The notes under the pieces were generated by a model, which did not search any database, had not been told where the DNA came from, and worked only from the letters and a program-made list of their open reading frames with translations. Of a stretch of DNA of 15,731 bases, positions 1 through 7,096 are shown in pieces. The position numbers and the translations under genes were made by a program. Origin of the DNA: Bifidobacterium breve (GTDB taxonomy: Bacteria; Actinomycetota; Acidimicrobiia; Acidimicrobiales; Ilumatobacteraceae); NCBI GenBank assembly GCA_945869715.1, contig CAMBPP010000020.1, forward strand, positions 1 to 15,731. The letters run 5' to 3'. Every line of letters begins with the position of its first letter. The stretch's first letter is position 1.

Positions 1-2
1 AA

Positions 3-1304
3 TTACAGCTCTACAGACCAATCGCGAGTTTCAAGAATTTCTTTTGCACGCGAGAGGAAGCCAGCGGCATACGCACCGTCGAAAGCACGGTGATCCCAGC
101 TCATTGCAAGCTTGCCCACTGGATGAATGGCAATACTTTCGCCACCATCTGGCAAATTCACGACCACTGGTTTACGCACAATGGCATCGGTTGAAATGAT
201 GCCGACTTGCGGTTGGTTAATAACAGCCATAGTAAGAACAGAACCTGCCGAACCATTGTTTGACAAAGTAAATGTGCCGCCTTGAATTTCATCGGGTGAC
301 AATTTGCGAGATTTTGCACGTGCACCAAGGTCGCTAATTTCGCGAGCCAAGGCACGCAAACGCTTCGATTCAGCATCGCGCACAACAGGTACTAACAGAC
401 CTTGAAAGTCGAGATCTACTGCAATGCCGAGGTCAACATATTGGTGAACAACAAGTTCATTGCCGTCGAGCGAAGCATTGAGATGTGGGAACTCAACGAG
501 TGCGTCGACAACTGCTCGCGAGATGAACGGCAAGTAAGTGAGGCTGAAACCTTCTGTTTTCTTCCATTCGTTCTTCACGCGTGAACGCACCACGTCGACA
601 TTTGCATAGTCAACCTCAACCACGCTGAAAGTGTGTGGGCTGACTGCCTTCGACATAATCATGTGCTCGCCAGTGAGTCTGCGAATTTTCGACAACTTGA
701 TGCGCTTCTCGCGCTCGTTGCTGTCGACTGGTGCTGCCTTGGCCACAACTAGTGCTGGTGCCGCAGCGGGGGCAGGTGCAGCGGCCGGTGCTGCAGCAGG
801 TGCAGACTTTCCGGCCTGCGCGTCGATGAGTGCCAACACATCTTCACGAGTGATGCGTCCACCGGGGCCAGAACCTGCAATTTTTGCTACATCGAGATTG
901 TTTTCTGAAATGAGGCGTCGCACAACTGGCGACAACAACGGCGCGTCACCCGAACTAGACGCAGTTGCAACAACAACTGTCGGCGCAGGTGCAGGAGTTG
1001 GTGCAGGAGTCGGCTCTGGAGTTGGCGCAGCAACAGGTGCAGCAACTGGTGCTGGGGCAGGAGCGGCACCAGCATCGCCGACAACGGCAATAACAGCACC
1101 AACAGGAACAGTGTCGCCCTCTTTTGCGCGCACTTCAGTAAGTGTTCCCGCTATTGGCGAAGGAACTTCAGTGTCTACTTTGTCGGTCGATACTTCAAAA
1201 AGGGGTTCATCGAGAGCAACGGCATCGCCTACTTTTTTGAACCACTTCGTGATGGTTCCTTCTGTCACTGTTTCGCCAAGTTGTGGAAGCTTCACTTCAG
1301 CCAT
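3..1304 (-). CDS. sucB: Dihydrolipoamide acyltransferase (E2) of pyruvate/2-oxoglutarate dehydrogenase
   Basis: This is the acyl-transferring core of a 2-oxoacid dehydrogenase complex, a cytosolic enzyme that passes the acyl group from lipoyl-lysine to CoA. Visible parts in order: one lipoyl domain (residues 1-78) with DKVDTEV and the lipoylated Lys at 42; an Ala/Pro linker (80-110); a peripheral-subunit (E1/E3) binding domain (about 122-162) with the GSGPGGRITREDV signature; a second Ala/Pro linker (about 166-190); and the catalytic domain (about 200-433) ending in SWDHRAFDG with catalytic His405 and Asp409. At 433 residues it is complete and has one lipoyl domain, whereas many actinobacterial E2s have two or three. 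It lies 50 bp downstream of lpd on the same strand and has its own good ribosome binding site. Actinobacterial homologues are called sucB, dlaT or aceF. Because aceE is nearby, the enzyme probably serves pyruvate dehydrogenase and possibly also 2-oxoglutarate dehydrogenase. The family is certain; substrate assignment is inference. Confidence 0.95.
   Translation of the reverse strand: MAEVKLPQLGETVTEGTITKWFKKVGDAVALDEPLFEVSTDKVDTEVPSPIAGTLTEVRAKEGDTVPVGAVIAVVGDAGAAPAPAPVAAPVAAPTPEPTPAPTPAPAPTVVVATASSSGDAPLLSPVVRRLISENNLDVAKIAGSGPGGRITREDVLALIDAQAGKSAPAAAPAAAPAPAAAPALVVAKAAPVDSNEREKRIKLSKIRRLTGEHMIMSKAVSPHTFSVVEVDYANVDVVRSRVKNEWKKTEGFSLTYLPFISRAVVDALVEFPHLNASLDGNELVVHQYVDLGIAVDLDFQGLLVPVVRDAESKRLRALAREISDLGARAKSRKLSPDEIQGGTFTLSNNGSAGSVLTMAVINQPQVGIISTDAIVRKPVVVNLPDGGESIAIHPVGKLAMSWDHRAFDGAYAAGFLSRAKEILETRDWSVEL
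735..809 (-). repeat. Second Ala/Pro linker of E2 (low-complexity coding DNA)
   Basis: About 25 codons of Ala with Pro between the E3-binding and catalytic domains form low-complexity DNA. It is a flexible swinging-arm linker of the E2, not an independent repeat element. Confidence 0.7.
975..1067 (-). repeat. First Ala/Pro/Thr linker of E2 (low-complexity coding DNA)
   Basis: A run of Ala-Pro, Thr-Pro and Val-Ala-Ala-Pro units (residues 80-110) gives imperfect 6-12 bp tandem repeats in the DNA. This mobile linker lets the lipoyl domain move between active sites. Such tracts change length easily, so unit number may vary between strains. Confidence 0.7.
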
Positions 1305-1313
1305 GTCGCTGTG

Positions 1314-1318
1314 TCCTT
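1314..1318 (-). promoter_or_regulatory. Ribosome binding site of the E2 gene
   Basis: AAGGA on the minus strand lies 9 nt before the ATG at 1304. It is one of the clearest Shine-Dalgarno sites in the window and belongs to an operon-internal gene, in contrast with the promoter-proximal genes that lack one. Confidence 0.6.
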
Positions 1319-1354
1319 ACATTATTGAGGTGTTCTAAATATTTTGAAGAGGTA

Positions 1355-2755
1355 CTACGCGTTTATGCTACGCCCGGTCATGGAGAGCATTGTTTCACCA
1401 AACAATTCACTCAAACTTGGGTGAGGCTGGATGAACTCGGCAACTTCTGCCACCGTTGCTTCCCAGTTGACGGCCAAGTAACCGCCTGAAAGCTGCTCAG
1501 TGACCCAAGCACCAACCATTTGCACACCAAGAATTTGACCAGCTGTTCCATCGGCATTTTTCTTTGCGATGACTTTCACTAGACCGTCGGTGTCGCCAAT
1601 AATCATGGCGCGGCTGTTAGCGCGAAACTGATGCTTGCCTACAACCACGTCGAAGCCTGCAGCTATGGCGCCTTCTTCGCTAAAGCCCGCCCACGCAACT
1701 TCTGGATGACAATAAATTGCCCACGGCACACGGTCGTAGTTCACTGGTGCAACAGGTTCGCCCAGAATGCGCTTGACCGAAAGAATTGCTTCTGCATAGG
1801 CAACGTGAGCAAGTTGTGGCGTATTGATGATGTCGCCAACGGCATACACGCCAGGCTCTGCAGTGGTGCAGTACTGATCAACTTCAATAAAGCCGCGCTC
1901 GCTGAGTTTGACGGCGGTTCCTTGCAAGCCAAGCAGTTCGGCTGATGGACGACGCCCGACAGACACCACAACGGCATCGACTTCAAGAGTTTCGCCTTCA
2001 CCGAAAGAAACAACAGTTCCGCCGGAACCGTTCAGAGTGTGACCCTTCACGGCAACGCCTGTTTTAATGTCGATGTTCTTTTTCTTAAAGCTCTTCACCA
2101 CAACATTGGCGAGGTCGGCATCGAGTCCTGGAAGAATTTTCGGCAAGCCCTCAAGAATGGTGACCGTGCTACCCAAGTCGGCGAATGTTGAAGCGAATTC
2201 ACAACCAATGGCTCCACCACCAATAACAGCAACGCGTGCAGGCAATGTGCTGAGCATCAAAACTTCGTCTGAAGTCATGATGGGTCCGCCTACTTCAAAA
2301 CCAGGAATGGTGCGCGGTACAGAACCTGCAGCAAGAACGACATTTTTGCCTTGTACCTGCTGAGTGGTTCCATCGGCTGCAGTAATAGTCACGGTCTTGT
2401 TTGCACCAAGCGCACCTACGCCCAAGAGGTACGTCACTTTTTTCGATTTGGTTAAACCTGTGAGACCTTTGACCAGACCATCAACAATTTTTTGTTTACG
2501 AGCTTGAGTAACAGAGAAGTCGACACCGTTTTGAGTGGAGTTCACTCCGAACTCGGCAGAATGCAAAACATGACGGTTGACCGCTGCTGTTTCTAAGAAT
2601 GCTTTTGCGGGGATGCACCCACGGTTTAAGCATGTTCCGCCAATGGTGTCTTTTTCTACCAGTGCGACCGACAAGCCTGCCGACGCCCCATAGAACGCCG
2701 CGGCGTATCCGCCCGGTCCACCACCAATTACCACGAGGTCAAATGTTTCAGCCAT
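1355..2755 (-). CDS. lpdA: Dihydrolipoyl dehydrogenase (E3)
   Basis: This FAD/NAD disulfide oxidoreductase reoxidises dihydrolipoamide on the E2 and reduces NAD+. The N-terminal FAD site is GGGPGG (residues 11-16), followed by the redox-active disulfide in GGTCLNRGC (Cys42 and Cys47). A second Rossmann motif (IGGGAIGCEF, near residue 180) binds NAD. The second FAD motif (AVGDI) follows, and the C-terminal dimerisation domain carries the catalytic pair His445 and Glu450 in HPSLSE. At 466 residues it has normal full length. The E2 gene follows 50 bp downstream, and a small membrane-anchored protein gene ends 21 bp upstream, so the three probably share a transcript. No strong Shine-Dalgarno precedes the ATG. 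A TACGGT hexamer 9 nt upstream might give a short-leader transcript, but this is weak. Substrate specificity among lipoyl complexes cannot be read from the sequence. Confidence 0.96.
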   Translation of the reverse strand: MAETFDLVVIGGGPGGYAAAFYGASAGLSVALVEKDTIGGTCLNRGCIPAKAFLETAAVNRHVLHSAEFGVNSTQNGVDFSVTQARKQKIVDGLVKGLTGLTKSKKVTYLLGVGALGANKTVTITAADGTTQQVQGKNVVLAAGSVPRTIPGFEVGGPIMTSDEVLMLSTLPARVAVIGGGAIGCEFASTFADLGSTVTILEGLPKILPGLDADLANVVVKSFKKKNIDIKTGVAVKGHTLNGSGGTVVSFGEGETLEVDAVVVSVGRRPSAELLGLQGTAVKLSERGFIEVDQYCTTAEPGVYAVGDIINTPQLAHVAYAEAILSVKRILGEPVAPVNYDRVPWAIYCHPEVAWAGFSEEGAIAAGFDVVVGKHQFRANSRAMIIGDTDGLVKVIAKKNADGTAGQILGVQMVGAWVTEQLSGGYLAVNWEATVAEVAEFIQPHPSLSELFGETMLSMTGRSINA

Positions 2756-2776
2756 AGCGAGACAACCGTAACCGAA

Positions 2777-3205
2777 TTACCCCTCGGTACCCCACTGCTG
2801 TTGAGCCCCAGCACGCAAATAGGCCACCGTTGGGGTTGCCTCGGTGGGGTCGAAGGTCACCGTGCAGCGCACCTCGGCGGTAGCAGAAACCTCTTGGCAC
2901 GCATCGGTTGCGGTTTGTTGCGTGAGGGGGGTAAATACCCTGCCCTCGGCCAGCATCCGCCATCCTTCAAACGCCCCCTTGGCCATTGCAACCCCACGCA
3001 TGGTCACCGTGACCAATGTCGCGGCGGCACTCTTTTCTACCGACTCCACCGCAACGGTCATGTCACCCAAAGTTGCCGGTGTCCCCCATGCCAAAACCTC
3101 GACACGCGGGGCATCGGTTGCTACTTGAAGCAATTTGAAACCACCAGCGAGAATAATGACGATTCCGCAGACCAAAGCGGTGAGAACGAGTTTGCGGGTG
3201 CTCAT
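2777..3205 (-). CDS. Membrane-anchored hypothetical protein upstream of lpd
   Basis: This 142-residue protein is not recognised. A Met-Ser-Thr-Arg-Lys start leads into one hydrophobic segment (about residues 6-27), giving a signal anchor or signal peptide with the rest outside. There is no lipobox Cys. The remaining ~110 residues are rich in Val, Thr and Ala with alternating polar/hydrophobic strands and two Cys about ten residues apart (the DACQ and VRCTV contexts), suggesting a small beta-sandwich with one disulfide. It is the first gene of the unit and is followed 21 bp later by lpd. Nothing in it suggests lipoyl metabolism, so the link may be only co-transcription. Codon use (GC-rich third positions) supports a real gene. 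Confidence 0.75.
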   Translation of the reverse strand: MSTRKLVLTALVCGIVIILAGGFKLLQVATDAPRVEVLAWGTPATLGDMTVAVESVEKSAAATLVTVTMRGVAMAKGAFEGWRMLAEGRVFTPLTQQTATDACQEVSATAEVRCTVTFDPTEATPTVAYLRAGAQQQWGTEG

Positions 3206-3213
3206 GGGTTTAC

Positions 3214-3219
3214 AGCCTA
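3214..3219 (-). promoter_or_regulatory. Putative -10 box (TAGGCT) for the minus-strand lpd operon
   Basis: TAGGCT (TANNNT form) on the minus strand ends 8 nt before the ATG at 3205, so transcription would start within one or two bases of the start codon. There is no convincing Shine-Dalgarno. This is an inference from spacing only. Confidence 0.35.
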
Positions 3220-3266
3220 CGGCACTTCATTCCTCGCTCCATAACGTCGACACTAATGAAGAGGAA

Positions 3267-3272
3267 TACTCT
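3267..3272 (+). promoter_or_regulatory. Putative -10 box (TACTCT) for a leaderless epimerase transcript
   Basis: TACTCT ends exactly 6 nt before the ATG at 3279, which puts the transcription start on the A of the start codon. The alternative reading is a GAGG Shine-Dalgarno at 3261-3264 serving an in-frame GTG at 3273. Confidence 0.45.
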
Positions 3273-3278
3273 GTGCAC

Positions 3279-4175
3279 ATGCGTATTGCTGTGACGGGTT
3301 CCACTGGCCTTATTGGGAAAGCACTTCTTTCTCATCTGCACGACAACGGACACGACACCGTTGCCCTTGTGCGACGAACACCACGCTCCGCATCGGAAAT
3401 TCAGTGGAATCCATCGCAAGGTGTGCTCAATGCCGCTGACCTCGAAGGAATCAACGCGGTGGTTCACCTCGCTGGCGCCGGAATTGGCGACAAGCGTTGG
3501 ACCGATTCATACAAAAAAGAAATTCTGGAAAGTCGCACGAAGAGCACAGCTCTTCTCGCCCAACGCCTCGCCGAACTTCAACAACCATCAGCAGTTTTTC
3601 TCTCGGGTTCCGCCATCGGCATTTATGGTCCTCGCGGTAGCGAAGAACTAGGTGAAGACGCTTCTCATGGAGACACTTTCCTCGCCGATGTGTGTGAGCA
3701 GTGGGAAAGTGCAGCGAGCCCCGCAACTGCCGCCGGCATCCGTACTGCTTTTTTGCGCACCGGAATTGTGCTGAGCCCCAAAGGTGGCGCGCTGAAAAAA
3801 CAACTTCCACTTTTCAAGTTAGGGGCAGGTGGAAAGTTTGGAAATGGCAAACAGTGGCAAAGTTGGATCTCCATCACCGACGAGGTGCGTGCCATTGCGC
3901 ATTTGCTCACCAGCACATTGGCTGGCCCAGTGAATCTCACAGCACCGACGCCGGTTACCAATGCCGAGTTCACGAAAACATTGGCAAAGGTGCTGCGCAA
4001 GCCGGCCTTTATGGCAATTCCACCTGTTGGGCCAAAACTTCTACTTGGGTCCGAACTTGCCGATGCATTGCTCTTCACTGGTCAGCGCGTGGTACCCAAT
4101 GCATTGCTTGCTGATGGCTTTCATTTTTCTCACAGCACATTAGAAGAAGCTCTGCGCAACTTGTTACTATCGTAA
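3279..4175 (+). CDS. TIGR01777-family NAD(P)-dependent epimerase (DUF1731 C-terminus)
   Basis: This extended-SDR-fold protein of 298 residues has N-terminal GSTGLIG (residues 7-13) as the nucleotide-binding loop. The family hallmarks follow: HLAGAGIGDKRW, the ESRTKST helix, SGSAIGIYGPRG, and near the C-terminus GNGKQWQSWISITDEV and the DUF1731 signature GSELADALLFTGQRVVPNAL. Homologues include E. coli YfcH and M. tuberculosis Rv2216. The substrate is not established for the family. The ATG at 3279 is chosen because homologues begin with this Rossmann strand and a TANNNT box lies 6 nt upstream; GTG 3273 is an alternative two codons longer. It is divergent from the lpd operon (73 bp apart) and heads a plus-strand unit, followed 9 nt later by the FAD oxidoreductase. 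Nearness to the E2 gene mirrors mycobacteria. Confidence 0.9.
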   Translation: MRIAVTGSTGLIGKALLSHLHDNGHDTVALVRRTPRSASEIQWNPSQGVLNAADLEGINAVVHLAGAGIGDKRWTDSYKKEILESRTKSTALLAQRLAELQQPSAVFLSGSAIGIYGPRGSEELGEDASHGDTFLADVCEQWESAASPATAAGIRTAFLRTGIVLSPKGGALKKQLPLFKLGAGGKFGNGKQWQSWISITDEVRAIAHLLTSTLAGPVNLTAPTPVTNAEFTKTLAKVLRKPAFMAIPPVGPKLLLGSELADALLFTGQRVVPNALLADGFHFSHSTLEEALRNLLLS

Positions 4176-4178
4176 TCT
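4173..4178 (+). promoter_or_regulatory. Putative -10 box (TAATCT) made from the upstream stop codon
   Basis: The TAA stop of the epimerase gene forms the first three bases of TAATCT, which ends exactly 6 nt before the ATG at 4185. It would drive a leaderless transcript of the FAD oxidoreductase from inside the operon. No obvious -35 element. Confidence 0.4.
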
Positions 4179-4184
4179 CCACGT

Positions 4185-5438
4185 ATGAGTACTGAGCACA
4201 ACGCAGACCTCGATGTCGTCATCGTTGGTGCAGGTCTAGCGGGCTTGTCGTGCGCAAAGCATTTGCAACGCGCCGGCAAAAAGGTTGCTATTTACGAAGC
4301 AAGTGATGGAGTAGGTGGTCGAGTTCGCACCGATGAATTAGACGGGTACTTGCTCGATAGAGGCTTTCAAGTACTGCTCACTGCGTACCCTGAAATTGAG
4401 ACAGAAGTAGACCTTGCCGCGCTCGACATGAAGTATTTCTCACCAGGTGCTCTTGTACGAGTGGGCAATAAAAATCATGTTGTTGGCGACCCACTGCGCG
4501 AACCATCAACTCTTTTTTCCACAACTTTTGCCCCCATTGGAAACGTGTTCGACAAGGTACGTATCGCAGCATTGCGCTGGAAACTCGGGCGCGGCCCCGC
4601 TCGCCGGCTACTTCAAGGTGAAGATATGTCCACTGCCGATGCATTACGCAAGCAAGGGTTCTCACAACGCATGGTGAGTACTTTTTTCACTCCACTCGTG
4701 GGCGGAATCCAACTCGACCCCGATTTGTCAACATCACGTCGCATGTTCGACATTATTTTCCGCACACTGAGTAACGGCGATACAGGTGTTCCAGCCCGAG
4801 GAATGGGAGAACTCAGTAATTACCTTGCTGCTCAGCTACTGAACGGCACTGTGCACCTTCATTCACCTGTCACTGAAGTAACAAGTACCTATGTCACTTT
4901 GCACAGCGGTGAAAAAATTCATGCGCGCAGTGTGGTGGTAGCTACCGAAGGGCCAGCTGCCTCGGCATTACTGAATCTTCCACCAGTTGCATCACGATCT
5001 GTGAGCTGTGTCTATTTTTGCGCCGACACGGCCCCCACAGAAGAAAAACTCATTGCTTTAGACGGTTCACATAGTGGCCCGGTACTCAACATGGCGGTAA
5101 TGAGCAATATTTCTTCGCACTATGCACCGCAAGGTAAGCACCTCATTGCTGCAGCTTGCCCCGGGGTCACCACAGAATCAGAGCCACAGTTGGTGAGCAA
5201 GGTCACGCAACAACTTCTGGAGTGGTGGGGGCCGCAGGTAAATACGTGGAAGCATTTGCGCACGTACAGCATTGTTCATGGTCAACCCGACCAATCGCCT
5301 CCTTTTGCACCAAAGAAACCTGTGGCTCTAGCTAACGAAATTTTCGTCTGCGGCGATCACCGAGATACAGGTTCTTCACAAGGAGCAATGTACTCAGGTA
5401 GACGCTGCGCAGTTTCTGTGCTGAAATACTTGGGATGA
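4185..5438 (+). CDS. FAD-dependent oxidoreductase, amine oxidase / phytoene-desaturase-like
   Basis: This 417-residue flavoprotein has an N-terminal dinucleotide-binding motif GAGLAG (residues 15-20), an acidic Glu38 for the adenosine ribose, and the GG-R motif (GVGGRVRTDE, 42-50) typical of amine oxidase/protoporphyrinogen oxidase/phytoene desaturase relatives. The C-terminal FAD motif is CGDHRDTGSSQGAMYSGRR. It is a soluble enzyme with no membrane segment. The substrate is unknown; close-looking relatives include carotenoid-desaturase-like and plastid-type oxidoreductases, but no other carotenoid genes are here. It starts 9 nt after the epimerase stop without a Shine-Dalgarno, and its own stop overlaps the next start by 4 nt (ATGA). 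Coupling to an SRPBCC lipid-binding-fold protein might suggest a shared hydrophobic substrate; that is inference. Confidence 0.88.
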   Translation: MSTEHNADLDVVIVGAGLAGLSCAKHLQRAGKKVAIYEASDGVGGRVRTDELDGYLLDRGFQVLLTAYPEIETEVDLAALDMKYFSPGALVRVGNKNHVVGDPLREPSTLFSTTFAPIGNVFDKVRIAALRWKLGRGPARRLLQGEDMSTADALRKQGFSQRMVSTFFTPLVGGIQLDPDLSTSRRMFDIIFRTLSNGDTGVPARGMGELSNYLAAQLLNGTVHLHSPVTEVTSTYVTLHSGEKIHARSVVVATEGPAASALLNLPPVASRSVSCVYFCADTAPTEEKLIALDGSHSGPVLNMAVMSNISSHYAPQGKHLIAAACPGVTTESEPQLVSKVTQQLLEWWGPQVNTWKHLRTYSIVHGQPDQSPPFAPKKPVALANEIFVCGDHRDTGSSQGAMYSGRRCAVSVLKYLG

Positions 5439-5908
5439 GCAATTTTTTTCTTGAGAGTACGCACGACAGTAGCGATGAGATTGTGCGGGTGAGCGCAGTC
5501 ATTAGCGCAAGTCCACAAGACATTTTTGCTCTGCTCGCAGACCCCGCCCAACACGCAACCATCGACGGGTCGGGAAGTGTGAAATCGTCACGTGAAGAGC
5601 ACCCCAATCGACTCGAACTCGGAGCAAAATTTGGCATGGAGATGAAAGTAGGTATTTCCTACAGAATCACCAACGAAGTGGTGGAGTTCATTGAAGGCGA
5701 ACGTATTGCGTGGAAGCACTTTGGCGGTCATATTTGGCGCTATATCTTGGTTGCTGATGGTGCAAATACCTGTGTGACCGAAGAGTTCGACTATGCGCGC
5801 GCAAAGTCACCTTTTGTTCTGAAACTTTCGGGCCGCCCCGATAAGAATCGCAATTCAATGGAAAAGACTTTGGAACGGATGCAGAAGTATTTCACCACCC
5901 CTCGGTAG
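5435..5908 (+). CDS. SRPBCC-family (polyketide cyclase/START-like) protein
   Basis: This 157-residue protein has the helix-grip pattern of the SRPBCC superfamily. An N-terminal strand (EIVRVSAVISASPQDIFALL) leads into the DPAQHATIDGSG segment common in this family. Strands around EGERIAWKHFGGHIWRYIL and TEEFDYARAKSP follow, then a long C-terminal helix (EKTLERMQKYF). Such proteins bind hydrophobic ligands in a central cavity; a catalytic role cannot be claimed. Its ATG overlaps the stop of the FAD oxidoreductase gene (ATGA), so the two are almost certainly translated together and probably act together. argJ begins shortly downstream but may have its own promoter. Confidence 0.87.
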   Translation: MSNFFLESTHDSSDEIVRVSAVISASPQDIFALLADPAQHATIDGSGSVKSSREEHPNRLELGAKFGMEMKVGISYRITNEVVEFIEGERIAWKHFGGHIWRYILVADGANTCVTEEFDYARAKSPFVLKLSGRPDKNRNSMEKTLERMQKYFTTPR

Positions 5909-5919
5909 GGAAAATGAAA

Positions 5920-5925
5920 TAGTGT
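5920..5925 (+). promoter_or_regulatory. Putative -10 box (TAGTGT) for argJ
   Basis: TAGTGT ends 7 nt before the GTG at 5933, the same geometry as other TANNNT/start pairs in the window. It bears on the argJ start choice, because a GTG at 5924 would lie inside this box. Confidence 0.3.
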
Positions 5926-5932
5926 GAGCGAG

Positions 5933-7096
5933 GTGAGCAACAACATCAGCCTCCCTCTCGGGTTTCATTCGTATGTCGCCAACATTGGAGTGAAAGACGA
6001 TTCGCAAGATTTCACTCTTGTTGTAGCTGAATCACAATGCACCGCATCTGGCGTGTTTACACAAAGTCGTTTTGCTGGCCCCAGCGTGACCGTCAGCCAG
6101 ACCCATCTCAAAGACCTCACTGCACGAGCAATTGTTGTTATTAGCAAAAATGCAAACGTTGCCAACGGGGCCGATGGCTTAAGCGATGCACTTGAAGTGG
6201 TGCAAGGCGTTGCTCAAGCACTGCAGTGCGACCCTCACGATGTTCTCATTGCTTCTACTGGCGTTATTGGTCGCCGCTACCCCATTGAACGCATTCGCAC
6301 AGGCTTGGCAGCCATACCTGCAGCAATTACCAGTAGCGACGCAGTGGCCGTTGCACAAGGAATAATGACCACCGACACAGTGCACAAAATTGCAGAAGCA
6401 ACTATTGCTGGTAGCAGCGCACGCATTGTTGGCGTTGCCAAAGGCGTAGGAATGATTGAGCCCAACATGGCAACTCTCATCACCATGATGTTTACCGATG
6501 CCGATGTACCCAAAGAAAAACTCAATGTCATCTTTCGCCGCGTCATCAACAAAACGTTTAACTGCGTATCTATCGATACCGATACCTCAACTAGTGACAC
6601 CGCAACCATCATGGCTAATGGGGCCAGCGGAGCAGTAGAAGATAACGCATTTGAAAATGCCCTCTACGAAGTAGCCCTGTCACTCACGAAACAAGTTGCC
6701 CGCGACGGGGAAGGCGCTGAAACGCTCATCGAGGTATGCGTTGATTCAGCAGCAACCGATGAGCAAGCAAAACGAGTGGCAAAAGCAATTGTTAATTCAC
6801 CACTCGTGAAAACTGCCGTACACGGCGCAGACCCCAACTGGGGCCGTGTGGCAATGGCCGTTGGCAAATGCAACGACACCAATATCAACCAAGACGACGT
6901 AGTCATTCGCTTTGGCGCACAAGAGGTGTACCCGCACCCGGTTTCAGAAAGCGGCCTTGTGCAACTGAGTGAATACATGAAGGGCAGCGATGTGCTCATT
7001 CACGTTTCACTCAATAACGGCACAAGTTCTGCAACTGTCTGGGGATGCGACCTCACCGATGGCTACGTGCGCATTAACGCCGACTACACCACATAG
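5933..7096 (+). CDS. argJ: Glutamate N-acetyltransferase / amino-acid acetyltransferase ArgJ
   Basis: ArgJ moves the acetyl group from N-acetylornithine to glutamate in the arginine cycle; bifunctional forms also use acetyl-CoA. It is an Ntn-type hydrolase-fold enzyme that cleaves itself before a conserved Thr to give alpha and beta chains. The cleavage motif is seen as GVGMIEPNMAT, with the nucleophile Thr codon at 6473-6475. Other signatures are STGVIG, the SIDTDTSTSDT segment in the beta chain, the HGADPNWGRVAMAVGK loop, and the C-terminal GCDLTDGYVRINADYTT. The length (387 residues from GTG 5933, or 390 from GTG 5924) fits the family. GTG 5933 is preferred because of the TAGTGT box 7 nt upstream; neither start has a good Shine-Dalgarno. 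No other arg genes are in the window, so argJ stands apart from any argCBDFR cluster here. Confidence 0.95.
   Translation: MSNNISLPLGFHSYVANIGVKDDSQDFTLVVAESQCTASGVFTQSRFAGPSVTVSQTHLKDLTARAIVVISKNANVANGADGLSDALEVVQGVAQALQCDPHDVLIASTGVIGRRYPIERIRTGLAAIPAAITSSDAVAVAQGIMTTDTVHKIAEATIAGSSARIVGVAKGVGMIEPNMATLITMMFTDADVPKEKLNVIFRRVINKTFNCVSIDTDTSTSDTATIMANGASGAVEDNAFENALYEVALSLTKQVARDGEGAETLIEVCVDSAATDEQAKRVAKAIVNSPLVKTAVHGADPNWGRVAMAVGKCNDTNINQDDVVIRFGAQEVYPHPVSESGLVQLSEYMKGSDVLIHVSLNNGTSSATVWGCDLTDGYVRINADYTT

Noticed and set aside
631..1338. Plus-strand open frame of 235 codons rich in Gly and Ala
   Set aside because: It is the complement of the Ala/Pro linkers and lipoyl domain of the E2 gene; its low complexity follows from the linker repeats.
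1305..1354. Spacer between lpd and the E2 gene as a site for a riboswitch or small RNA
   Set aside because: Only 50 bp, containing a plain Shine-Dalgarno and no strong inverted repeat.
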